Source: Oceanospirillaceae bacterium ASP10-02a (GTDB lineage Bacteria > Pseudomonadota > Gammaproteobacteria > Pseudomonadales > Balneatricaceae). From it: a stretch of 64,000 bases of DNA. The translations under genes were made by a program, and so were the position numbers. The stretch spans positions 22,600 through 86,599 of the forward strand of contig CAJIZL010000018.1 of NCBI GenBank assembly GCA_905182035.1, given 5' to 3'. Positions 15,695 to 25,947 of the stretch are shown piece by piece (positions within the stretch are counted from its first letter, which is position 1; each line of letters starts with the position of its first letter). Under the pieces are notes generated by a model. That model searched no databases. It was given only the letters and a program-made list of their open reading frames with translations, and was not told where the DNA came from.

Positions 15695-16840
15695 ATGCAA
15701 CTTCACGTTCACCAAAGTACCCTTGAACTAGGCCAAAGCCATTGGCAAAAATACCTTTCTATATCGGCAGATCCATTTAGTCAATACGCGTTTCACGCCG
15801 CTTTAGAATACAGTGGCAGCGTGGGTGGTGACAGCGGTTGGCAGCCTTTGCACCTTGAAATCACTAACGATGGCGAGCCCCTAGCTCTCATACCTAGTTA
15901 TGTTAAAACCCATTCGTGGGGGGAGTATGTATTCGATTTTGAATGGGCTAACGCTTATCAACGCTATGGCTTAGAGTATTACCCAAAACTTATTAGTGCA
16001 GTACCTTTTACCCCGTGTGCTGGCCCACGTATATTACTAGTCAAAGGTGCTGATTTATCCAAGGCTCTGACTTTTTTAACGCAGCAATTGCCCCACTTAT
16101 GTGCCCAACTAAAGTTAAGTAGCTGGCATTGGTTGTTTGCTCAAAAGCCTGATTGGCAGCCTGCTCAACAGCAATTATGGCACCAGCGTACTGGCTGCCA
16201 GTACCATTGGTACAATCAAAATTACAGTCAATTCGCAGACTTTACCGCTCGTCTAACCTCACGTAAACGCAAATCTATTAATAAAGAACGCCGAGTGATT
16301 GCTGAACAAGGTATAAATTTTACCTGGCAACAAGGTAGCAGCATTAGCCCACAAGCCTTAAAAGAGTTTTATGCCTGCTATCAGAGCACTTATCTAAAAC
16401 GCAGCCGGCAGGGTTACTTAACCTATAAATTCTTCTCTGAGTTACTCACTCAAATGCCAGACAACCTGTTACTGGTGACCGCGTCAAAAGATCAAACGCC
16501 TTTGGCCTACGCATTATTTTTTGTCGATGATCAAACACTTTATGGACGTTACTGGGGCTGTTTGGAAGAGGTGGATTTTCTTCACTTTGAGACCTGCTAT
16601 TACCAAGGCATTGATTATTGTATCGCCAATGGTATTTCTCACTTCGACGCAGGCGCCCAAGGTGAACATAAACTTGCTCGTGGATTTTTACCGCAACACA
16701 CCCGTTCTTACCACTATTTGGCAGAATCCGGGTTTAATGATGCCATCAAACAATACTGTGAAGCAGAAGCCCAGCAAATAGAGGCATACATGGGATGGGC
16801 AAAAACAGCCCTGCCTTATAAAACCGAAGAGCATGGTTGA
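15695..16840 (+). CDS. FemAB-like acyltransferase-fold protein (DUF482/PF04339)
   Basis: A 381-residue cytosolic protein of the DUF482 family, with tandem GNAT-like halves resembling FemAB peptidyltransferases. Recognised from PFSQYAFHAALEYSGSVG near the N-terminus, FTPCAGPRIL, RLTSRKRKSINKERR, LYGRYWGC, and the C-terminal FDAGAQGEHKLARGFLP followed by SYHYL. The biochemical role of this family is unknown; members are widespread in proteobacteria and are sometimes annotated as peptidoglycan-related. It is followed 87 bases later by fadH on the same strand, but there is no functional link I can support. The 5' region 15420-15694 holds an ATAACGTTAT palindrome and presumably two divergent promoters. 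Confidence 0.8.
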   Translation: MQLHVHQSTLELGQSHWQKYLSISADPFSQYAFHAALEYSGSVGGDSGWQPLHLEITNDGEPLALIPSYVKTHSWGEYVFDFEWANAYQRYGLEYYPKLISAVPFTPCAGPRILLVKGADLSKALTFLTQQLPHLCAQLKLSSWHWLFAQKPDWQPAQQQLWHQRTGCQYHWYNQNYSQFADFTARLTSRKRKSINKERRVIAEQGINFTWQQGSSISPQALKEFYACYQSTYLKRSRQGYLTYKFFSELLTQMPDNLLLVTASKDQTPLAYALFFVDDQTLYGRYWGCLEEVDFLHFETCYYQGIDYCIANGISHFDAGAQGEHKLARGFLPQHTRSYHYLAESGFNDAIKQYCEAEAQQIEAYMGWAKTALPYKTEEHG

Positions 16841-16870
16841 CCTTTTAGTCATGAACCCCTTATAACTTGA

Positions 16871-18970
<2,100 letters not shown>

Positions 18971-18980
18971 GGCACTGAAT

Positions 18981-19826
18981 ATGGGATACAGTACATTTGA
19001 CCTAACCATCAACAACCATGTGGCCCATTTACGTTTCAATCGACCACAAAAATACAACACTATGAGCTTAGAATTTTGGCGGGAATTCCCCCACGCCATT
19101 AACGCCATAGATGAAGGTGCTCAAGCTAGGGTATTGGTCATTAGTGGTGAAGGAAAGCATTTTTGTGCAGGTATGGATTTATCCGTATTTACCAGTGGTG
19201 CCATTAAACGGCCTAAAGACCCTGCCCGTCGCAATGAACACATGCGCCAACTAGTATTGCAGCTGCAAGCTATTATTAGCAGTGTAGAAAATATGCGCAT
19301 ACCTGTATTAGCTGCAATTCAGGGGGGTGCCATCGGGGGCGCGTTAGACTTAGTATGTGCTTGTGATTGCCGTTATATGAGTGAAGATGCTTTTGTCAGC
19401 ATCGAAGAGATTCGTTTAGGCATGGCAGCAGATTTGGGTACCCTACAACGTTTACCTCGGCTCATAGCACCAGGCTTAGCGAAAGAATTAGCTTATACGG
19501 GCCGCAGAATGATGAGCCAAGAAGCCCTAACAAGCGGCTTAGTTAATCAAGTTTTTGGTGATGCAGAAACTATGCTAAAAGTAGTTATGGAACTCGCACA
19601 AACCATAGCCAATCATTCACCTCTAGCGGTTCATGGATGCAAAGAAATAATGAATTATGGCCGCGACCACGACATTGCAAATGCCCTCAAATATCAGGCT
19701 ACATGGCAAGCGGGTATGTTACAGCCGGAAGTAGATATGATGGAAGCAATGACAAGCAAAGACCAAAAACGCAACCCAGAGTATGGTGACCTACTACCGA
19801 CAAACTCCGCCTTTATCAAGAGCTAA
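18981..19826 (+). CDS. Crotonase-family protein, probable delta3,5-delta2,4-dienoyl-CoA isomerase
   Basis: A 281-residue enoyl-CoA hydratase/isomerase-fold protein. The oxyanion-hole segments are GKHFCAGMDLSVF and AIQGGAIGGALDLVCACDCR. The stretch EEIRLGMAADLGTLQRLPRL closely follows the signature of mammalian ECH1 (VGLAADVGTLQRLP), in which the acidic residues carry out the double-bond shift. This supports dienoyl-CoA isomerase over a simple hydratase. It lies 10 bases after fadH and both act on polyunsaturated acyl-CoA chains, making the context coherent. Convergent with the flavin reductase-MarR gene, with only 16 bases between stops. Confidence 0.83.
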   Translation: MGYSTFDLTINNHVAHLRFNRPQKYNTMSLEFWREFPHAINAIDEGAQARVLVISGEGKHFCAGMDLSVFTSGAIKRPKDPARRNEHMRQLVLQLQAIISSVENMRIPVLAAIQGGAIGGALDLVCACDCRYMSEDAFVSIEEIRLGMAADLGTLQRLPRLIAPGLAKELAYTGRRMMSQEALTSGLVNQVFGDAETMLKVVMELAQTIANHSPLAVHGCKEIMNYGRDHDIANALKYQATWQAGMLQPEVDMMEAMTSKDQKRNPEYGDLLPTNSAFIKS

Positions 19827-19842
19827 AATAGTTCAAACATAG

Positions 19843-20775
19843 TTAATCAGTATTTTTTATAATGCGATGTAACATTGTCTTTAAGGTCTCTGCTGCATTA
19901 CTATCTAGCCCGTCCAAAGCATTGCTCTCTGCTTTTTGGCAATCTTCAATTAAATGCTCAACCCGCTTCTGACCAGCCCCTGTGCCAGTAATTTTGGTAC
20001 CAACATCCAACTGTTGAACACGGGCCATATTTTGTTTTTGCAAATCCATGGATAGTTCTAACAAGGTAGCTTGGTCCACCATAGTGCGCTTAGCTAGGTC
20101 GGCTAAACTCATGCTGTTTTCATTATACAAACACGCCAATACTCGCCACTCTTTGGTAGTTAAACCATCATCAGCCACTAATTGATGAAATTCTTCACCC
20201 ATCTGGTGAGTGGCCCGCGTCATGTAATATAACAAGTAGTTGTCAATAAAGTGGCTGACATCATTGGTCTCAACGGGAGACAAGGTTGGAATCGCTTCCG
20301 CTGTCGCATATGCACCACGGTAAAATACTAGCCCAGAGCCCGCTTTACCGCGTAAGCCCTTCACTTGGCCAACAATTATTTCATGGTCACCGCCATCGTA
20401 GGTAGCCCAAGCTTCACATTCAAAACTGGTTATGCTGCCTGGTAACATAGGCACACCACCAATGCCGTGCTCTACAGCTATATCAGCAAACTTGTCAATA
20501 CCACTGCGGGCAAATTTGTTGGAGATATCAACCTGCTCAGCACTCAATACATTAACTACAAAATGCTTGGCATTAATAAACGCATCTGAACTGTAGGCAG
20601 CTTTGGTAATGCTCCACAATATTAGCGGAGGATCCATAGACACAGAGTTAAAACTGCTGGCGGTGGCACCTACAGGATCTCCACTTGCGTCTAAACAAGT
20701 TACTACGGTCACACCAGTGGCAAATGATGACAAGGCGTCGCGGAATTCACGGTTGCTAAAAGCTTCTGTGGACAT
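19843..20775 (-). CDS. Flavin reductase fused to a MarR-type winged-helix domain
   Basis: A 310-residue two-domain protein. Residues 1 to about 165 form a flavin reductase domain (FATGVTVVTCLDASGDPVG, ATASSFNSVSMDPPLILWS, KHFVVNVLS). Residues about 172-310 are MarR-like: LLYYMTRATHQMGEEFHQLV, LTTKEWRVLACLYNENSMSL, ADLAKRTMVDQATLLELSMD. This matches the architecture of the reductase component (C1) of Acinetobacter baumannii p-hydroxyphenylacetate hydroxylase, where the MarR-like domain binds the aromatic substrate and relieves autoinhibition rather than regulating genes. No oxygenase gene is adjacent; the only HpaB-like oxygenase in view (3807-5258) already has its own small reductase. It could supply reduced flavin to an oxygenase elsewhere. 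Confidence 0.82.
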   Translation of the reverse strand: MSTEAFSNREFRDALSSFATGVTVVTCLDASGDPVGATASSFNSVSMDPPLILWSITKAAYSSDAFINAKHFVVNVLSAEQVDISNKFARSGIDKFADIAVEHGIGGVPMLPGSITSFECEAWATYDGGDHEIIVGQVKGLRGKAGSGLVFYRGAYATAEAIPTLSPVETNDVSHFIDNYLLYYMTRATHQMGEEFHQLVADDGLTTKEWRVLACLYNENSMSLADLAKRTMVDQATLLELSMDLQKQNMARVQQLDVGTKITGTGAGQKRVEHLIEDCQKAESNALDGLDSNAAETLKTMLHRIIKNTD

Positions 20776-20897
20776 TAAGGGGTTCCAAATTGGCAGTCAA
20801 GAATGGGTTCTATTATAAGCTTTAACCCAGCATACATAGAGAATTATTATATAAGAAACAGATAAAGAATAGCTAAAATTAATTCTAATAATATTTA

Positions 20898-20911
20898 ATT
20901 AACATGTTAAT
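20898..20911 (+). promoter_or_regulatory. Palindrome upstream of the persulfide dioxygenase gene, candidate operator
   Basis: ATTAACATGTTAAT is a perfect 14-bp palindrome in the AT-rich 280-base gap between the divergent flavin reductase-MarR gene and the metallo-hydrolase gene (start 21056). It could be a repressor site for the sulfur operon or for the MarR-fusion gene. No regulator gene of the usual persulfide-sensing families is adjacent, so the assignment is tentative. Confidence 0.35.
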
Positions 20912-21055
20912 AAAAATTCCAAACATTGTAAACCCCTGATGAAAACAAATCATCTTATAAAATTAAAGCATAAGGTTATAACTATATTTGCATTTGCTAA
21001 TAAACCCTCATACAATGGGATTAAGCTAATTAATTCGCCCCAACTTGGAGACTCC

Positions 21056-21937
21056 ATGACTCAAGCTACACAGACTAAACCTGCGATTACCGCCTTTTTT
21101 GACGAAGCAACATTCACAGTAACTTACATCGTGGCAGACCCAGACACTAATCAATGTGCCGTGATTGACACCGTATTAGATTACGATGCCAACACGGGCA
21201 CTACCCGCACAGACTCTGCAGACAAAGTAATTACAAGTATTAAAGCAAGAGGCCTAACCCTAGTTTGGTTGTTAGAAACCCACGTACACGCAGACCACCT
21301 GTCCGCTGCACCTTACATTCAGCAACAATTGGGTGGCAAAATTGCCATTGGTGAGAAAATTACTCAGGTTCAAGATAATTTTGGCACCTTATTTAATGCT
21401 GAAGATAGTTTTCCTCGCGATGGCAGCCAGTTCAACCATTTAATAACGCCTAACGAAGAACTAAAGATCGGCAATTTATCTATGACAGCACTTCACACAC
21501 CAGGCCACACGCCAGCTTGTATGAGTTTTGTAGTGGGCGGCGCATGTTTTGTAGGAGATACCTTATTCATGCCTGATTACGGCACAGCGCGATGTGACTT
21601 TCCAGGTGGTGATGCCACAGCCTTGTACGAATCTATGGAACAAATTTTAAGTCTGCCAGATGAGACCCGTCTGTTTATGTGCCATGACTATGCTCCAGGT
21701 GGCCGAGAGTACCTTTGGGAAAGCACCGTAGCAGAATCAAAAGCCAGTAATATTCATTTGGCAGGCAAGACCAAAGAAGAGTTTATCGACATGCGCACGG
21801 CAAGAGATGCACAATTAAGCACGCCGCGTTTACTGTTACCTTCGGTGCAAGTTAATATGCGAGCAGGCCATATGCCACCTGTAGAAGACAATGGTACCGC
21901 TTATATTAAAATTCCTATTAACCAAATTGTCGCTTAA
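21056..21937 (+). CDS. MBL-fold metallo-hydrolase, persulfide dioxygenase-like (ETHE1/Blh type)
   Basis: A 293-residue metallo-beta-lactamase-fold protein. The metal motif is ETHVHADHLSAA, with further ligands in HTPGHTPACMSF and GDTLFMPDYGTARCDFPGG. The DxGxxRxDF-type segment is characteristic of persulfide dioxygenases and the related Blh hydrolases, which oxidise glutathione persulfide to sulfite with one mononuclear iron. The ATG at 21056 has GGAG upstream and matches the family start; an in-frame extension to 20939 is likely non-coding. Only five bases separate it from a SulP anion transporter gene, suggesting a sulfide-detoxification pair that exports the resulting sulfite or sulfate. 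Rhodanese and sulfide:quinone oxidoreductase genes are not in view. Confidence 0.82.
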   Translation: MTQATQTKPAITAFFDEATFTVTYIVADPDTNQCAVIDTVLDYDANTGTTRTDSADKVITSIKARGLTLVWLLETHVHADHLSAAPYIQQQLGGKIAIGEKITQVQDNFGTLFNAEDSFPRDGSQFNHLITPNEELKIGNLSMTALHTPGHTPACMSFVVGGACFVGDTLFMPDYGTARCDFPGGDATALYESMEQILSLPDETRLFMCHDYAPGGREYLWESTVAESKASNIHLAGKTKEEFIDMRTARDAQLSTPRLLLPSVQVNMRAGHMPPVEDNGTAYIKIPINQIVA

Positions 21938-21942
21938 TTACA

Positions 21943-23667
21943 GTGATCAAAATACTCTGCAGTCCACTGACAAAACTACCCGCATTAAAATGGCTTAAAA
22001 TCTACAACACCAGCGCCTTGCAAGCCGATGCGATGGCCGCTTTGATTGTAACTATAATGCTCATCCCCCAGAGTTTGGCCTATGCCATGCTGGCAGGATT
22101 GCCTCCAGCCACAGGCCTCTATGCCAGCATACTGCCACTTTTAGCCTATGCTCTGTTTGGTTCTAGCCGCACGTTAGCCGTTGGCCCAGTAGCCGTTATT
22201 TCCCTGTTATCTGCTAATGCCGTGGGTTTAGCCCATATTACTAGTGGTTTAGACGTATTAACCTTATCTATGACCCTAGCCTTGTTATCGGGCATGCTCA
22301 TGTTAATAATGGGCTTATTGAAGTTAGGTTTTATTGCTAATTTATTAGGTCGCCCTGTAGTCATAGGCTTTATTACCGCCGCTGGCATTCTTATTGCCCT
22401 GGGCCAGTTGAAGCACATTTTAGGTATCCCTTTAAGCGGTCATAACTTACCCGAATTAGCCCATGGACTGTTGCAATACGGTAGCGATACACACCTTCTT
22501 ACTGCTGTCGTTGGTGTCGTAAGTATTGTATTTTTGTGGTGGGCTCGCACTCCCTTAACTCACTTGTTATGCTGTTTTATGAGCGCAACTGCAGCATCAA
22601 CGCTCAGTAAAATGGCGCCTGTCAGCGCAGTAGTCATTGCTATCTTATTGGTCTCAAACCTCGGTTTAGATCAACAAGGCGTTAAAGTAGTAGGCCATAT
22701 TCCATCAGGGCTACCTAGTTTGGCATGGCCTGAATTAAGCTGGTTATTAGCCTCTACTCTGATGCCTCCAGCTATTATGATTAGCCTGATTGGTTATGTT
22801 GAATCTATTTCTGTAGCTCAAACCTTGGCCAATAAACGCCGTCAACAGATCGAGCCAAATCATGAGCTATTGGGCTTAGGTGCGGCTAATATAGCCTCTG
22901 CGGCCTCCGGGGGTTTTGCCGTAACAGGTGGCTTTTCGCGCTCTGTGGTGAACTTTGATGCTGGCGCACAAACCCCTATGGCAGGCGTATTTACTGCCGT
23001 AGGTATTGCTCTAGCGAGCCTTTACCTTACGCCCTACTTGGCTTTATTGCCTAAGGCCGTACTTGGAGCAACCATATTTGTGGCCGTACTCACCTTAATT
23101 GAACCTCACGAAATAAAATTCACATGGAAGTATAGCAAACACGACTTTGCCGCCATGATGATCACTATTGGTATGGTGCTATGTGTGGGTGTAGAAGCGG
23201 GTGTTATGGCAGGCGTAGTAGCCACTATATCGCTTATGTTATGGCGCACAAGTCGCCCTCATACAGCCATTGTGGGTCCAATTTCTGGTAGCGAACACTT
23301 TCGTAATATCACCCGCCACAATGTGGCACAATTTGAACAGGTCATTACCCTTCGTATTGATGAAAGTTTGTTTTTTGGTAACGTACGTTATCTAGACAAC
23401 CAGTTCAATGCGTTACTAGCTCAGAGCCCCGGTGTAGAACATTTGATACTAATGGCTTCTGGGATTAACCATATTGATTCCAGTGCCGTAAAAAGCCTAT
23501 TGGAATTCAATCAACGGTTACAAGACAAAGGGATTCAAATGCACTTGTCAGAAGTTAAAGGGCCAGTGCTGGATCGACTAAAAAGGGTTAACTTTGCTGA
23601 GCAATTAACCGGTACAATATACCTAAGCCAGCACCAAGCTTGGCAGGATTTAACCAAGGCACCATAG
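21943..23667 (+). CDS. SulP-family inorganic anion transporter with STAS domain
   Basis: A 574-residue inner-membrane transporter of the SLC26/SulP family. The N-terminal motif ALIVTIMLIPQSLAYAMLAG (around residues 33-52) and the following GLPPATGLYASILP are diagnostic. About 12-14 hydrophobic helices run to residue 430, followed by a cytoplasmic STAS domain from about residue 450 (ITLRIDESLFFGNVRYLDN, INHIDSSAVKSLLEFN). Start codon is GTG at 21943. Substrates in the family include sulfate, bicarbonate and dicarboxylates; placement five bases after a persulfide dioxygenase-like gene points to a sulfur oxyanion, probably exported. This is an inference. Confidence 0.88.
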   Translation: MIKILCSPLTKLPALKWLKIYNTSALQADAMAALIVTIMLIPQSLAYAMLAGLPPATGLYASILPLLAYALFGSSRTLAVGPVAVISLLSANAVGLAHITSGLDVLTLSMTLALLSGMLMLIMGLLKLGFIANLLGRPVVIGFITAAGILIALGQLKHILGIPLSGHNLPELAHGLLQYGSDTHLLTAVVGVVSIVFLWWARTPLTHLLCCFMSATAASTLSKMAPVSAVVIAILLVSNLGLDQQGVKVVGHIPSGLPSLAWPELSWLLASTLMPPAIMISLIGYVESISVAQTLANKRRQQIEPNHELLGLGAANIASAASGGFAVTGGFSRSVVNFDAGAQTPMAGVFTAVGIALASLYLTPYLALLPKAVLGATIFVAVLTLIEPHEIKFTWKYSKHDFAAMMITIGMVLCVGVEAGVMAGVVATISLMLWRTSRPHTAIVGPISGSEHFRNITRHNVAQFEQVITLRIDESLFFGNVRYLDNQFNALLAQSPGVEHLILMASGINHIDSSAVKSLLEFNQRLQDKGIQMHLSEVKGPVLDRLKRVNFAEQLTGTIYLSQHQAWQDLTKAP

Positions 23668-23716
23668 GGAAGGTCCAGCCTGGGTTACTTTGTTTTAAAT
23701 AACAGTGAGAAATGGT

Positions 23717-24058
23717 ATGGATTTTAGCGAATTAAAATGTGAAGCCTGTCGCGCTGATGCTCCAACGGTTACGGATAAAGAGTTAGCGACCTTAATGGGG
23801 GAAGTTCCAGGCTGGGCTCCCATTCTTGTGGACGGTGTCAAGCAGCTTCAGCGCCAATACAAATTCAAAAATTTTAAATTAGCTTTAGAGTTCACTAATC
23901 TATTGGGAGACCTGGCCGAAGCAGAGTTTCACCATCCTGCTATTTTAACAGAATGGGGCAAAGTTACTGTCACTTGGTGGACTCACACTATCAGTGGTTT
24001 ACATCGTAACGATTTCATTATGGCGGCTAAAACAGACACACTATTAACCACAAGTTAA
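23717..24058 (+). CDS. phhB: Pterin-4a-carbinolamine dehydratase
   Basis: A 113-residue dehydratase that regenerates tetrahydrobiopterin-type cofactor after phenylalanine hydroxylation. It has the proteobacterial PhhB N-terminus [10 protein letters not shown] and the active-site region [17 protein letters not shown], followed by [20 protein letters not shown]. The tandem histidines and later histidine are the catalytic set. I use the ATG at 23717, which puts the CEACRADAP motif where it falls in Pseudomonas PhhB; a GTG at 23705 is also in frame. phhA is not adjacent. It lies on the same strand as the SulP gene upstream and the ABC exporter gene downstream, with no clear link. Confidence 0.92.
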   Translation: MDFSELKCEACRADAPTVTDKELATLMGEVPGWAPILVDGVKQLQRQYKFKNFKLALEFTNLLGDLAEAEFHHPAILTEWGKVTVTWWTHTISGLHRNDFIMAAKTDTLLTTS

Positions 24059-24107
24059 TTAGTAACTTACCCGTAAAACAGAAGATAGCATCGGATGCCT
24101 TGCCATT

Positions 24108-25934
24108 ATGTTAAAGTTTTTTGAAAACTTAGTTGATCCTTACCCCCCAGAACAACCACAACAACCCCCCAAGGGGGTGTGGCGCTTTTGCTTACACTAT
24201 TGCCACGGCATGAAACGCTATATGTTTTTGCTCGCTGTCACTGCTGGCGCGTTCGCTGCCATAGAAGTAATTGTGTTTGGTTTTATGGGACAACTTGTAG
24301 ATTGGCTTAGCGTACAAGATAGAGCTACGTTTCTAACCGATCAAGCCAGCACCCTTTGGCGAATGGGGATATTGGTGGTGGTAGTGGTGCCGCTCATAGG
24401 CTTACTCAACAACCTTATTCGTATGCAAACCCTGTTGCCAAACTTAACCATGCGTGTGCGCTGGTTAGCCCACCGGTATTTATTACAACAAAGCTTAGAT
24501 TTTTACCAAGATGATTTTGCCGGCCGTATTGCTGCCAAAGTCATGCAAGGGTCCATTGCCGTAAGGCAAGTGGTAGGTAAGTTGTGTGATACCTTTGCCT
24601 ACGTGGTTGTGGGCATATTTTCAATGCTCGTACTCTTGTCTAATACAGATCTACGGATGGCCGCTCCTATTGCGATATGGTTAGTGCTGTTTACTGGATC
24701 AATGGTTTACTTTTTGCCGCGACTCGGCCGTATCGCCGAAGATCAAGCCAACAAACGTGCCGTAATGACCGGAAGAGTAGTAGATAGCTATACCAACATT
24801 AGCACCGTAAAACTGTTTGCCCATACGCAAAAAGAAACGGATTACGCTAAGTCGTCCATGAATACCTTTTTAGTCAACGTGTTCCAAATGATGGGGCTAA
24901 GCACCTGGATGGATGTCGTCGTCACCAGCTTAAATAGCCTACTTATTTTTGCTACTGCGGCCGTAGATATCTATTTATGGCTCAACCACAGCGCCAGTTT
25001 AGGCATGATTGCTGTAAGTTTGGCTCTGGCTATTCGGTTACAAGGGTTTTCCGATTGGCTGATGTGGGAAGTACACGATTTTTATGAAAGTTTGGGCACT
25101 GTAGTTGATGCCATGAATACCATTTCCCAGCCCCAAACGGTGCTAGATCATGCCGAGGTTCCCTTAGTTGTCACCCATGGTCACATCGAATTTCAGGATA
25201 TTTGTTTCCACTATGGTAAAAGCCATGGTGTTATTGATAACCTAAGTTTGCATATAAAAGCAGGAGAGAAAGTGGGTATTGTTGGGCGTTCTGGCGCTGG
25301 CAAGTCCACTTTAGTAAATTTACTACTACGCTTCCACGATTTAGAAAGTGGCGAAATTTTAATCGATGGCCAGGATATTAGCCAAGTCACTCAAGACAGC
25401 TTACGAGCAGCTATCGGTATGGTGACGCAAGATACCTCCCTGTTGCATCGTTCCGTGCGTGAAAATATCGTTTACGGCAAACCAGACGCGACCGATGCAG
25501 AGTTGCTGCAAGCCTGCAAACAAGCTGAAGCCAATCTGTTTATCGATGATTTAGAAGATCCAAAAGGCAACCGTGGTTACATGGCGCAAGTTGGAGAAAG
25601 GGGCGTGAAGCTTTCTGGCGGACAACGTCAGAGAATCGCTATTGCCCGTGTGTTACTCAAGAATGCGCCTATATTGGTATTAGACGAAGCCACTTCGGCC
25701 CTAGACTCAGAAGTAGAAGCCGCCATTCAAACCAGCTTAAACCGCCTTATGGATGGAAAAACCGTCATTGCTATTGCCCATCGTTTATCCACCATCGCGG
25801 CAATGGATCGCTTAATTATCATCGACAACGGTAATATCATCGAACAAGGCAGCCATCAAGACTTGCTGGCCCATGGTGGCATTTATGCCAAACTCTGGCA
25901 GCACCAAACAGGTGGATTTATTGGTTTGGATTAA
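24108..25934 (+). CDS. ABC exporter, fused membrane and ATP-binding domains (MsbA/MDR type)
   Basis: A 608-residue half-transporter expected to work as an inner-membrane homodimer exporting lipids, drugs or peptides. The membrane domain occupies residues about 35-330, with helices such as FLLAVTAGAFAAIEVIVFGF, and includes the coupling region FYQDDFAGRIAAKVMQG. The nucleotide-binding domain spans about 355-600: Walker A GRSGAGKST, Q-loop MVTQD, signature LSGGQRQRIAIA, Walker B ILVLDEATSALD and the AHRLST switch. All catalytic elements are intact. It stands alone between phhB and a convergent MFS gene (13 bases between stops), so the cargo cannot be inferred. Confidence 0.88.
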   Translation: MLKFFENLVDPYPPEQPQQPPKGVWRFCLHYCHGMKRYMFLLAVTAGAFAAIEVIVFGFMGQLVDWLSVQDRATFLTDQASTLWRMGILVVVVVPLIGLLNNLIRMQTLLPNLTMRVRWLAHRYLLQQSLDFYQDDFAGRIAAKVMQGSIAVRQVVGKLCDTFAYVVVGIFSMLVLLSNTDLRMAAPIAIWLVLFTGSMVYFLPRLGRIAEDQANKRAVMTGRVVDSYTNISTVKLFAHTQKETDYAKSSMNTFLVNVFQMMGLSTWMDVVVTSLNSLLIFATAAVDIYLWLNHSASLGMIAVSLALAIRLQGFSDWLMWEVHDFYESLGTVVDAMNTISQPQTVLDHAEVPLVVTHGHIEFQDICFHYGKSHGVIDNLSLHIKAGEKVGIVGRSGAGKSTLVNLLLRFHDLESGEILIDGQDISQVTQDSLRAAIGMVTQDTSLLHRSVRENIVYGKPDATDAELLQACKQAEANLFIDDLEDPKGNRGYMAQVGERGVKLSGGQRQRIAIARVLLKNAPILVLDEATSALDSEVEAAIQTSLNRLMDGKTVIAIAHRLSTIAAMDRLIIIDNGNIIEQGSHQDLLAHGGIYAKLWQHQTGGFIGLD

Positions 25935-25947
25935 AACCATTTCTCAA

